Source: Rhodospirillaceae bacterium (GTDB taxonomy: Bacteria > Pseudomonadota > Alphaproteobacteria > UBA8366 > GCA-2717185). Taken from it: 5,790 nucleotides of DNA. Made by a program: the position numbers and the translations under genes. The stretch covers positions 1-5,790 of the forward strand of contig JABJJH010000564.1 in NCBI GenBank assembly GCA_018660965.1. The letters run 5' to 3'. This document shows, piece by piece, positions 1-5,426 of the stretch; positions within the stretch are counted from its first letter, which is position 1, and every line of letters begins with the position of its first letter. The notes beneath the pieces were generated by a model, which did no database searches, was not told where the DNA came from, and worked only from the letters and a program-made list of their open reading frames with translations.

Positions 1-2
1 AA

Positions 3-689
3 GTCGCGAACGGACGAGTTCCGGTTATTGCGGGCGCGGGCTCGAATTCGACGGCGGAAGCGATTGAATTGACCCAACACGCCAAGGACGCTGGCGCCGA
101 TGCGGCGCTGGTCGTGACGCCCTATTACAACAAGCCGACCCAGGAAGGCATGTACGGGCACTATAAGATGATAACCGACGCGGTCGATTTGCCGGTCGTC
201 ATCTACAATATTCCAGGACGTTCCGTCGTTGATATGAACGTTGAGACGATGGCGCGCCTCGCCAAAATTCCCAACATCGTGGGCGTCAAGGACGCGACCG
301 CGGATTTGGCCCGGCCCTTGGCCACGCGCGTGGCGATTGGCGAAGAATTTTGCCAATTGTCCGGCGAGGATGCGACGGTCGCGGCTTTTCTGGCGCAGGG
401 TGGCGTGGGGTGCATTTCGGTTTCTGCGAATGCCGCACCCAAAATGTGCGCTGACCTGCACAACGCCTGGCGTGATCGCGATCTCGACGCGTTCAATGTT
501 CTTCGCGACCGGTTGATGCCGTTACACGACGCCATGTTCTGTGAAAACAGCCCGGCGCCGGCGAAGTACGGGGCGCATTTGCTGGACAAGTGCGATGACC
601 CCAGCATCCGGCCGCCGCTTGGCGCCTTGACGGAAGCGGGCCAGAAAATTGTACGCGATGCGATGGTGTCGTCGGGATTGTTGAACTGA
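3..689 (+). CDS. dapA: 4-hydroxy-tetrahydrodipicolinate synthase, 3' part (5' end outside window)
   Basis: This cytosolic TIM-barrel enzyme condenses pyruvate with aspartate semialdehyde, the first committed step of the diaminopimelate/lysine pathway. The frame is open from base 3 and gives 228 residues before the TGA. Visible signatures are VIAGAGSNSTAEAIEL near the start, the active-site loop TPYYNKPTQEG (codons about 117-149), YNIPGR with the expected catalytic Tyr at 204-206, and VGVKDAT with the Schiff-base Lys at 288-290. If that Lys corresponds to Lys161 of E. coli DapA, about 65 N-terminal residues lie left of the window. The C-terminal part (NSPAPAKYGAHLL, then RPPLGALTEAGQKIV) is intact, so nothing suggests decay. 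It ends 4 bases before smpB, so the two are probably co-transcribed. A related aldolase such as NanA is possible in principle, but the motifs fit DapA closely. Confidence 0.97.
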   Translation, partial: VANGRVPVIAGAGSNSTAEAIELTQHAKDAGADAALVVTPYYNKPTQEGMYGHYKMITDAVDLPVVIYNIPGRSVVDMNVETMARLAKIPNIVGVKDATADLARPLATRVAIGEEFCQLSGEDATVAAFLAQGGVGCISVSANAAPKMCADLHNAWRDRDLDAFNVLRDRLMPLHDAMFCENSPAPAKYGAHLLDKCDDPSIRPPLGALTEAGQKIVRDAMVSSGLLN

Positions 690-693
690 CGCC

Positions 694-1164
694 ATGGCCG
701 ACAAGGCGAGTGAGCCGCGCACGGTCGCGCTGAACAGACGTGCGCGGTTCGATTATTTTATCGATGAAACGCTCGAGGCCGGCCTTATGTTGGAGGGCAG
801 CGAAGTTAAATCGCTGCGCAGCGGGCAGGCGAGCCTTGGGGAGTCCTGGGCCGGTCCCAAGGATGGCGCGTTATGGCTGATGAATTGCTATATCCCTGAA
901 TACAAAAACAGCAGCGGGACCGGCCATGAATCCCGGCGTCCCAGAAAGTTGCTGCTTCACAAACGTGAAATGAACAAACTTCTCGGCGCCGCCAAACGTC
1001 AAGGCGTCACCTTGGTGCCGGTCTCGATCTATTTTAATGATCGTGGGATCGCCAAGGTGAAACTAGGATTGGCGCGTGGCAAACGTCAGGTCGACAAGCG
1101 CCAGACCACCAAGGACCGGGATTGGCAACGTCAAAAGGCGCGGGTGTTGCGCGACCGGGGTTAA
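694..1164 (+). CDS. smpB: SsrA-binding protein SmpB
   Basis: SmpB binds tmRNA and brings it to stalled ribosomes, where trans-translation rescues the ribosome and tags the incomplete protein. The 156-residue product has normal family length. It shows the N-terminal RRARFDYFI segment (about 15-23), the beta-barrel motif LEGSEVKSLR (33-42), NCYIPEY, the RRPRKLLLHKREM stretch, and the family signature GLARGKRQVDKRQTTKDR followed by a basic tail ending KARVLRDRG. In the family this tail folds in the decoding centre. ATG at 694 lies only 4 bases after the dapA stop, and no clear Shine-Dalgarno precedes it at normal distance, so coupling to dapA translation is likely (inference). The TAA stop is shared with the convergent glycosylase gene. 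I see no anomalies in the protein. Confidence 0.98.
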   Translation: MADKASEPRTVALNRRARFDYFIDETLEAGLMLEGSEVKSLRSGQASLGESWAGPKDGALWLMNCYIPEYKNSSGTGHESRRPRKLLLHKREMNKLLGAAKRQGVTLVPVSIYFNDRGIAKVKLGLARGKRQVDKRQTTKDRDWQRQKARVLRDRG

Positions 1165-1796
1165 CACTGAACGTCGAGACGCCGACGGATTTCGCCGAAA
1201 ACCTCGTGGAACATCGCCTCGGTCAGCCGACCGGTATTCGTGTTGTAGCGGGAACAATGATAGCTGTCGGCCAGTAGAAGGCCACTTGGCAATTCGTGCG
1301 CCGCGCCATGGCCAAACGGCCAATCGCGCTGTCTGAGGCCCAGGGTGCGTATGACCGAGGCATGGGATACCGTGCCCAGACACAGGACGATCCGCAGCTT
1401 TGGCATGGCGTCCATTTCTTCGATCAGGAACGGTCGGCAGGCGTTTATTTCGGCGCCGACGGGCTTGTTTTGCGGCGGCACGCAACGCACGGCGTTGGTG
1501 ACCCGGCACCGGACAAGATCCAGTCCGTCATTCGCTTCTTCGTCATAGTGGCCGCGCGCAAAGCCGAATTTTTGTAGGGTTGGATACAGCAACTGGCCCG
1601 CGTAGTCGCCGGTGAAAGGCCGACTTGTTCGATTGGCGCCGCGAAGACCTGGCGCCAAGCCGACAATCAGCATTTCGGCGTCGATGTCGCCGAAGCTGGG
1701 GACGGGCGCGTTGTGCCAATCCGGAAACTGTTCGCGGTTCGCTTCTCGAAAATCGACTAAACGCGGGCACAACGCGCAATTTGGACCGGGATTCAT
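1161..1796 (-). CDS. Uracil-DNA glycosylase, family 5 (UDGb-like), 4Fe-4S type
   Basis: The 211-residue protein is a predicted base-excision repair enzyme that removes uracil, and in this family often hypoxanthine or other deaminated bases, from DNA. Four cysteines, C7, C10, C105 and C120, match the CxxC...C(x14-17)C iron-sulfur pattern of family 4/5 glycosylases. Motif A reads GLAPG (46-50) followed by GANRTSRPFTGD (53-64). The GANRT extension and the Leu in GLAPG point to family 5 rather than family 4, which has GEAPG. The C-terminal motif SYHCSRYNTNTGRLT (178-192) supplies the conserved His180, with Cys where better-known enzymes have Pro (HPS). The start is the first ATG and sits directly before the first cysteine pair. 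No strong Shine-Dalgarno is visible. The gene lies 31 bases downstream of the NYN gene on the same strand, probably as the second gene of that unit. Confidence 0.9.
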   Translation of the reverse strand: MNPGPNCALCPRLVDFREANREQFPDWHNAPVPSFGDIDAEMLIVGLAPGLRGANRTSRPFTGDYAGQLLYPTLQKFGFARGHYDEEANDGLDLVRCRVTNAVRCVPPQNKPVGAEINACRPFLIEEMDAMPKLRIVLCLGTVSHASVIRTLGLRQRDWPFGHGAAHELPSGLLLADSYHCSRYNTNTGRLTEAMFHEVFGEIRRRLDVQC

Positions 1797-1827
1797 GACA
1801 GACGAATAACCGGGCGACCCGATGTTA

Positions 1828-2466
1828 TCAAGCGGTGGTTACGACGGGTTCGTCGTAATCGTCCTCGTAATCGTCATCGTCCTCATCGTCCTCATCGTCG
1901 ATGTATTGCTCTGGGGCGGCCTTGTGAGGTTCGTGCTTGCGGGCGATTTCATTGGCCAATGTCGATAAATCGATGAAGCTGTCGGCCTGGCGGCGCAATT
2001 CGTCGGCGACCATTGGCGGGGACGACTTTACCGTGCTGACAACGGTGACGCGCACGCCCTTGCGTTGGACCGCCTCGATCAGTCTCCGGAAGTCGCCATC
2101 GCCGGAAAACAAAACGATATTGTCAAGATTATCCGCCATTTCCAAAACGTCGATGGCGAGTTCAATGTCCATGTTGCCTTTGATTTTACGCCGACCACTG
2201 GCGTCCGTGAATTCCTTCGCCGGTTTCGTCACCATGGTGTAGCCGTTGTAGTCCAGCCAATCGACCAGGGGGCGGATTGGCGAATATTCCTGATCTTCCA
2301 GCAGGGCCGTGTAGTAAAAGGCGCGGATCAGCTTGCCTTCTCCTGAAAAAGCATCCAGCAGGCGTTTGTAATCAATGTCGAATCCCAACGCGCGCGCCGA
2401 CGCGTAAAGGTTTGCGCCATCGATAAAAAGGGCGATTTTCTCGTTTGGGCGGAAATTTAGCTGCAT
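1828..2466 (-). CDS. NYN-domain (LabA/DUF88 family) PIN-like protein with acidic tail
   Basis: The 212-residue product has a PIN-like NYN fold at about 10-170. Its acidic residues are those expected of a metal-binding nuclease centre: D16 in FIDGANL, D100 and D106 in KGNMDIELAIDVLEM, and D123 and D125 in FSGDGDF. Proteins of this family are predicted ribonucleases; LabA of cyanobacteria acts in circadian output, but alphaproteobacterial members are largely uncharacterised to my knowledge, so substrate and role are unknown. After residue 170 comes a short helix-like linker, then a tail (190-206) with 15 Asp/Glu in 17 residues plus two Tyr. ATG at 2466 is supported by AGGA (2476-2479) with a 9-base spacer. 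The gene diverges from rpoZ across an AT-rich region and precedes the glycosylase gene, so it probably leads a two-gene operon. Confidence 0.88.
   Translation of the reverse strand: MQLNFRPNEKIALFIDGANLYASARALGFDIDYKRLLDAFSGEGKLIRAFYYTALLEDQEYSPIRPLVDWLDYNGYTMVTKPAKEFTDASGRRKIKGNMDIELAIDVLEMADNLDNIVLFSGDGDFRRLIEAVQRKGVRVTVVSTVKSSPPMVADELRRQADSFIDLSTLANEIARKHEPHKAAPEQYIDDEDDEDDDDYEDDYDEPVVTTA
1854..1895 (-). repeat. Short tandem repeats encoding the acidic tail of the NYN protein
   Basis: On the + strand, a 12-base unit at 1854-1865 is followed by an 11/12 identical copy at 1866-1877, and CGTCCTCAT occurs twice in tandem at 1878-1886 and 1887-1895. Both unit lengths are multiples of three, so copy-number change would lengthen or shorten the Asp/Glu/Tyr tail without shifting the frame. 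Slippage-driven length variation is an inference; only the repeats are seen. Confidence 0.8.
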
Positions 2467-2531
2467 ATCAAAAAATCCTGAATTTTAATTTTGAAAAATA
2501 AGCACCACGGTAATTTTTTATTGTGCTAACG

Positions 2532-2554
2532 GCAATTATCCCTCCAGCAATTAT
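2532..2554 (+). repeat. Direct repeat of GCAATTAT
   Basis: GCAATTAT occurs at 2532-2539 and again at 2547-2554, so the copies start 15 bases apart and are separated by CCCTCCA. They lie upstream of both rpoZ promoter candidates and upstream of the NYN start on the other strand. Paired regulator binding is possible but unproven; in AT-rich DNA the match may be chance. Confidence 0.5.
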
Positions 2555-2568
2555 TTAGGGTGCTCCTA

Positions 2569-2596
2569 TTGATCCGACAAGGGATTGTTTTAAAAT
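2569..2596 (+). promoter_or_regulatory. Candidate distal sigma-70-type promoter for rpoZ
   Basis: TTGATC (2569-2574) and TAAAAT (2591-2596) are separated by 16 bases and match the TTGACA/TATAAT consensus at 4/6 and 5/6. Transcription would start near 2603, giving a leader of about 150 bases before rpoZ. AT-rich DNA throws up such matches easily, and this site is further from rpoZ than the other candidate, so it is the less likely of the two. Confidence 0.3.
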
Positions 2597-2610
2597 TTAA
2601 ATTAAATTTT
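2592..2610. repeat. 19-bp perfect AT palindrome, possible operator
   Basis: The sequence AAAATTTAAATTAAATTTT has two 9-base arms (2592-2600 and 2602-2610) that are exact inverted copies around one central base. It overlaps the -10 of the distal promoter candidate and extends past its expected start, a position where a dimeric repressor would act. An all-A/T palindrome is less improbable than a mixed one, and no known operator is recognised. Confidence 0.5.
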
Positions 2611-2666
2611 ATGAAAAATTCGTTAACAAAAGTAATTTAATCTGTTAATTGATGCGGCCAATTTAC

Positions 2667-2695
2667 TTGAATAATGGCGCACGCAGCCATATATT
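2667..2695 (+). promoter_or_regulatory. Candidate proximal promoter for rpoZ
   Basis: TTGAAT (2667-2672, preceded by C as in the alphaproteobacterial CTTGAC consensus) and TATATT (2690-2695) are 17 bases apart and match the -35 and -10 consensus at 4/6 and 5/6. Transcription would begin near 2702 and give a leader of about 50 bases before the rpoZ ATG. Spacing and position make it the best rightward promoter I can see; there is no experimental support. Confidence 0.45.
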
Positions 2696-2738
2696 GCGCG
2701 GCTCGCATTGGAATGGCTCCAAAGCGACACGAAACCAC

Positions 2739-2742
2739 AGGG
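2739..2742 (+). promoter_or_regulatory. Ribosome binding site deciding the rpoZ start
   Basis: AGGG lies 8 bases before ATG 2751. It favours that codon over the in-frame upstream TTG 2649 and ATG 2652, which would add a 33-34 residue extension without family resemblance. Confidence 0.7.
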
Positions 2743-2750
2743 TTATTGAT

Positions 2751-3137
2751 ATGGCGCGTGTTACCGTTGAAGATTGTGTTCTGAAGGTTCCCAATAGATT
2801 TGAGCTGGTGATGATGGCGTCCCAAAGGAGTCGGGATATCGCCTCGGGCGCCGACATTTCGATTGAGCGCGATAATGACAAGAATCCTGTTGTTGCGTTG
2901 CGCGAAATCGCCGACGAGACGGTTCCGTTGAACGATTTGGGCGACAGCGTCGTTCGCGGCTTGCAAAAGCATGTTGAAGTCGACGAGCCCGAAGAAGAAG
3001 ATCCAATGGAATTAATGACCGCTGCGGCGTTGACCGACGAGTCGGAGCTTCAAGGCATGCAGGTGCGGTACACCGATGAACCGATTGAAGCGGAAGAGTC
3101 CGACGCTGGGAACATTACCGAACCACCCGTGTCCTGA
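2751..3137 (+). CDS. rpoZ: DNA-directed RNA polymerase subunit omega
   Basis: Omega is the small core-polymerase subunit that wraps the C-terminal part of beta' and aids assembly. The 128-residue protein begins MARVTVEDCVLKVPNRFELV (1-20), continues with the helix MMASQRSRDIASG, and has the conserved DNDKNPVVALREIADE (41-56), which together define the family. The MAR N-terminus corresponds to the part of E. coli omega that contributes to a ppGpp site with beta'. E. coli omega has 91 residues; here an acidic C-terminal tail begins near residue 76 (EVDEPEEEDPMEL) and runs to the end, a length and style I recall from alphaproteobacteria. The start is fixed by homology and by AGGG 8 bases upstream. 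The gene is followed after 90 bases by rsh on the same strand, probably co-transcribed since I see no convincing terminator between them. Confidence 0.97.
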   Translation: MARVTVEDCVLKVPNRFELVMMASQRSRDIASGADISIERDNDKNPVVALREIADETVPLNDLGDSVVRGLQKHVEVDEPEEEDPMELMTAAALTDESELQGMQVRYTDEPIEAEESDAGNITEPPVS

Positions 3138-3214
3138 CGCTAGCGAGAACGGCTGCGTTCCGGTGTTGTACATACGCCGGGCTCCGTTCAGACGGTCGGT
3201 TATATTCGTGCGAT

Positions 3215-3218
3215 GGAG
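3215..3218 (+). promoter_or_regulatory. Ribosome binding site deciding the rsh start
   Basis: GGAG sits 9 bases before ATG 3228. The upstream in-frame ATG at 3213 overlaps this motif and lacks its own, so the protein should begin MMRQYDL rather than with five extra residues. Confidence 0.7.
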
Positions 3219-3227
3219 TATTGTCGC

Positions 3228-5354
3228 ATGATGCGCCAATACGATCTTGTCGAACGTGTAAAAAGTTACGATCCAGCCGCCGATGAAGACGCGCTGAACC
3301 GGGCCTATGTGTTTTCAATGAAAGCGCATGGCGCGCAGTTGCGCGAATCCGGCGATTCCTATTTTTCGCATCCCGTTGAAGTGGCGGGGATTCTATCCGA
3401 CAAGAAGCTGGACTGCGACTCCATCATCACGGGGTTGCTGCACGATACGGTTGAAGACACCGTGGCGACGATGGACGATATTAATCGCCTGTTTGGCCCG
3501 GACGTCGCGCGGCTGGTCGATGGCGTGACGAAGTTGAGCCAGATCGAATCCCAGTCCGACCAGACGAAACAGGCTGAAAATTTTCGTAAACTGTTGCTTG
3601 CGATGTCGGAGGACATCCGCGTTCTGTTGGTGAAGCTGGCGGACCGATTGCACAACATGCGGACGTTGCATCATGTCGGCAGGCTTGAAAAGCGCCGCCG
3701 AATTAGCCGCGAAACCATGGATATTTACGCGCCGCTCGCTGAACGCATCGGTATCCGCGACTGGAAGGACGAACTCGAAGACTTGGCGTTTGTCGAGTTG
3801 AACCCCGATGGTCGCCTGTCCATCATTAACCGTTTAGATTTTCTGCGGAACCGCGGTGGTGATCTAATAAGTCTGGTCATGGATGAATTGACCGGCACGC
3901 TGAAAAAAAAGGGCATTCGGTCCATGGTTTCGGGCCGTGAGAAAACACCCTATTCCGTGTGGCGTAAAATGCAGCGCAAGAATATCGGTTTCGAGCAATT
4001 GTCCGACATCATGGCGTTTCGGGTTGTCGTGGAATCGGTCGAGCAGTGTTACCAAACGCTTGGCGTCATTCACAGTCGCTATCAGATGATCCCGGGACGG
4101 TTCAAGGATTACATCTCGATCCAAAAGCCAAACGGCTACAAATCACTGCACACCAGCGTTATCGGTCCCGAAAACCAACGGATCGAAATGCAAATCCGCA
4201 CCCGTGACATGCACGAAGTGGCTGAATTGGGCGTCGCGGCGCATTGGCTTTACAAGCAAGGCAACTATACAGAAGGCAAGCAATACCAATGGCTGCGCGA
4301 ACTTCTGGAAATTCTGGAGCACGCCGACGCGCCCGAGGAGTTTCTTGAGCACACGAAGTTGGAGATGTTCGCCGACCAGGTGTTTTGTTTTTCGCCGAAG
4401 GGCGATTTACAGTCGTTGCCACGAGGATCGACGCCGGTCGATTTCGCCTATGCGGTCCATACCGAAGTCGGAAATACCTGCGTCGGAGCGAAAATTAACG
4501 GTCGGATCGCGCCGCTCCGCACCCAGTTGAATAACGGCGATCAGGTCGAGATTTTAACGTCCAAAACGCAAAATCCCTCGCCAGCCTGGGAAGGCTTCGT
4601 GTCCACCGGTAAGGCGCGGGCCTGCATTCGCCGCTACGTCCGGTCCCAACAGCGCAAGGAATATATCAGCCTTGGACGCGAGATAACGGAAAAGACGTTT
4701 CGCCAGCACGGTCATGAATTCAGACTGAAGGCGATCAAGGCCGTGCTGAAGCAATTCGTGCTGGGATCGACGGACGATGTTTTCTTCGACGTTGGGCGCG
4801 GCCAACTGACAGGATTTGATGTCCTGATCGCGGTTTATCCCGAAATGAAAAACGGCGCCAATCCGGTCGCCCAGGCAGTGAATCCAAGGCTGGGCGGCGA
4901 CAGCGACAATGCTGTGCCGATCCGGGGTTTGATACCGGGCATGGCGGTGCATTACGCAGAGTGCTGTCATCCGCTTCCTGGCGACCGTATCGTTGGCATC
5001 GTCATCACGGGGAAAGGCGTCACGATTCACACGATTGATTGCGAGACGTTGGAGAACTTCACGAACATGCCGGAACGCTGGCTTGATGTCGCCTGGGATG
5101 TTGATAGCGCGACGACGCATGTGGGGCGCATCCGCATCGTCCTCGCCAACGAACCCGGCAGCCTTGCAAATTTGACGACCGTCATCGGCCGGAACAGCGG
5201 AAATATTACGAATTTGAAAATAACCGACCGATCAGCCGACTTTTTCGAACTTCTGGTCGATATTGAAGTTTCGGACGTGAAGCAATTAACTAATATTGTT
5301 GCGGGGTTACGCGCGACGCCCGAGGTGAATTCGGTTGATCGCGACCAGCATTGA
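3228..5354 (+). CDS. rsh: Bifunctional (p)ppGpp synthetase/hydrolase, RelA/SpoT homologue Rsh
   Basis: This cytosolic enzyme makes (p)ppGpp from ATP and GDP/GTP on starvation and degrades it otherwise, so it controls the stringent response. The 708-residue protein has full Rsh length. The hydrolase HD domain is intact: H48, H72-D73, E76-D77, D139 and N143 match the metal- and substrate-binding set of streptococcal RelSeq with a constant offset of five. The synthetase domain (about 230-345) has GREKTPYSVWRKM, catalytic-type D260 and E320, and GRFKDY, the RxKD motif of bifunctional enzymes rather than the ExDD of E. coli RelA. TGS (about 380-445) contains DFAYAVHTEVGN with the tRNA-end-contacting His411. 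The conserved-cysteine/zinc-finger region has ECCHP (C579, C580, H581) and C605. ACT covers about 632-704. Both activities are predicted. ATG 3231 is an equally plausible adjacent start. Confidence 0.97.
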   Translation: MMRQYDLVERVKSYDPAADEDALNRAYVFSMKAHGAQLRESGDSYFSHPVEVAGILSDKKLDCDSIITGLLHDTVEDTVATMDDINRLFGPDVARLVDGVTKLSQIESQSDQTKQAENFRKLLLAMSEDIRVLLVKLADRLHNMRTLHHVGRLEKRRRISRETMDIYAPLAERIGIRDWKDELEDLAFVELNPDGRLSIINRLDFLRNRGGDLISLVMDELTGTLKKKGIRSMVSGREKTPYSVWRKMQRKNIGFEQLSDIMAFRVVVESVEQCYQTLGVIHSRYQMIPGRFKDYISIQKPNGYKSLHTSVIGPENQRIEMQIRTRDMHEVAELGVAAHWLYKQGNYTEGKQYQWLRELLEILEHADAPEEFLEHTKLEMFADQVFCFSPKGDLQSLPRGSTPVDFAYAVHTEVGNTCVGAKINGRIAPLRTQLNNGDQVEILTSKTQNPSPAWEGFVSTGKARACIRRYVRSQQRKEYISLGREITEKTFRQHGHEFRLKAIKAVLKQFVLGSTDDVFFDVGRGQLTGFDVLIAVYPEMKNGANPVAQAVNPRLGGDSDNAVPIRGLIPGMAVHYAECCHPLPGDRIVGIVITGKGVTIHTIDCETLENFTNMPERWLDVAWDVDSATTHVGRIRIVLANEPGSLANLTTVIGRNSGNITNLKITDRSADFFELLVDIEVSDVKQLTNIVAGLRATPEVNSVDRDQH

Positions 5355-5360
5355 CCCGTC

Positions 5361-5389
5361 GGCTTTATTCCCGTAAGCCCTGTTGGCTT
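5361..5389 (+). terminator. Three mutually pairing segments between rsh and the DUF2062 gene, possible weak terminator
   Basis: GGCTT (5361-5365), AAGCC (5375-5379) and GGCTT (5385-5389) occur in a row starting 7 bases after the rsh stop. The middle segment can pair with either flank. The second pairing (5-base loop) is followed by TTCT, a poor U-tract. The stems are only 5 bp, so this would be a weak or partial terminator at best, and it may be chance. Confidence 0.25.
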
Positions 5390-5426
5390 TTCTGCATAAT
5401 TTTAATTCTGACTCCGGTGCGGCTGA

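Larger units (their letters stand above)
2467..2750. promoter_or_regulatory. AT-rich divergent intergenic region between the NYN gene and rpoZ
   Basis: This 284-base stretch has no supported gene and is far richer in A and T than the flanking coding DNA, especially at 2467-2520 and 2581-2650. It must carry the start signals for the NYN unit (leftwards) and probably for rpoZ-rsh (rightwards). It contains two candidate rightward promoters, an AT palindrome, an 8-bp direct repeat and three copies of GTGCT: reverse at 2501-2505, forward at 2523-2527 and 2560-2564. For the leftward gene I found only weak candidates, for example TTGCCG (2535-2530) with TACCGT (2512-2507), and do not call one. Confidence 0.7.

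Noticed and set aside
1063..1509. 148-codon open frame on the minus strand across the end of smpB and the glycosylase gene
   Set aside because: It overlaps two firmly identified genes in other frames and its Arg/Pro-rich translation looks like out-of-frame coding DNA.
2649..2750. In-frame N-terminal extension of rpoZ from TTG 2649 or ATG 2652
   Set aside because: The 33-34 extra residues resemble no omega protein, AGGG precedes ATG 2751 at normal distance, and the best promoter candidate (2667-2695) lies inside the extension.
3147..3160. GAACG...CGTTC hairpin after rpoZ as a terminator
   Set aside because: The stem is only 5 bp and no T-run follows, so it does not support termination between rpoZ and rsh.
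3201..3206. TATATT upstream of rsh as a -10 box for its own promoter
   Set aside because: No acceptable -35 lies 15-19 bases upstream (the region reads CGGGCT or similar); the nearest TTGTAC is 29 bases away.
4554..5120. 188-codon open frame on the minus strand inside rsh
   Set aside because: It lies wholly opposite well-conserved Rsh TGS-to-zinc-finger coding sequence and its translation has no recognisable family motif; it is a shadow of the GC-rich coding frame.
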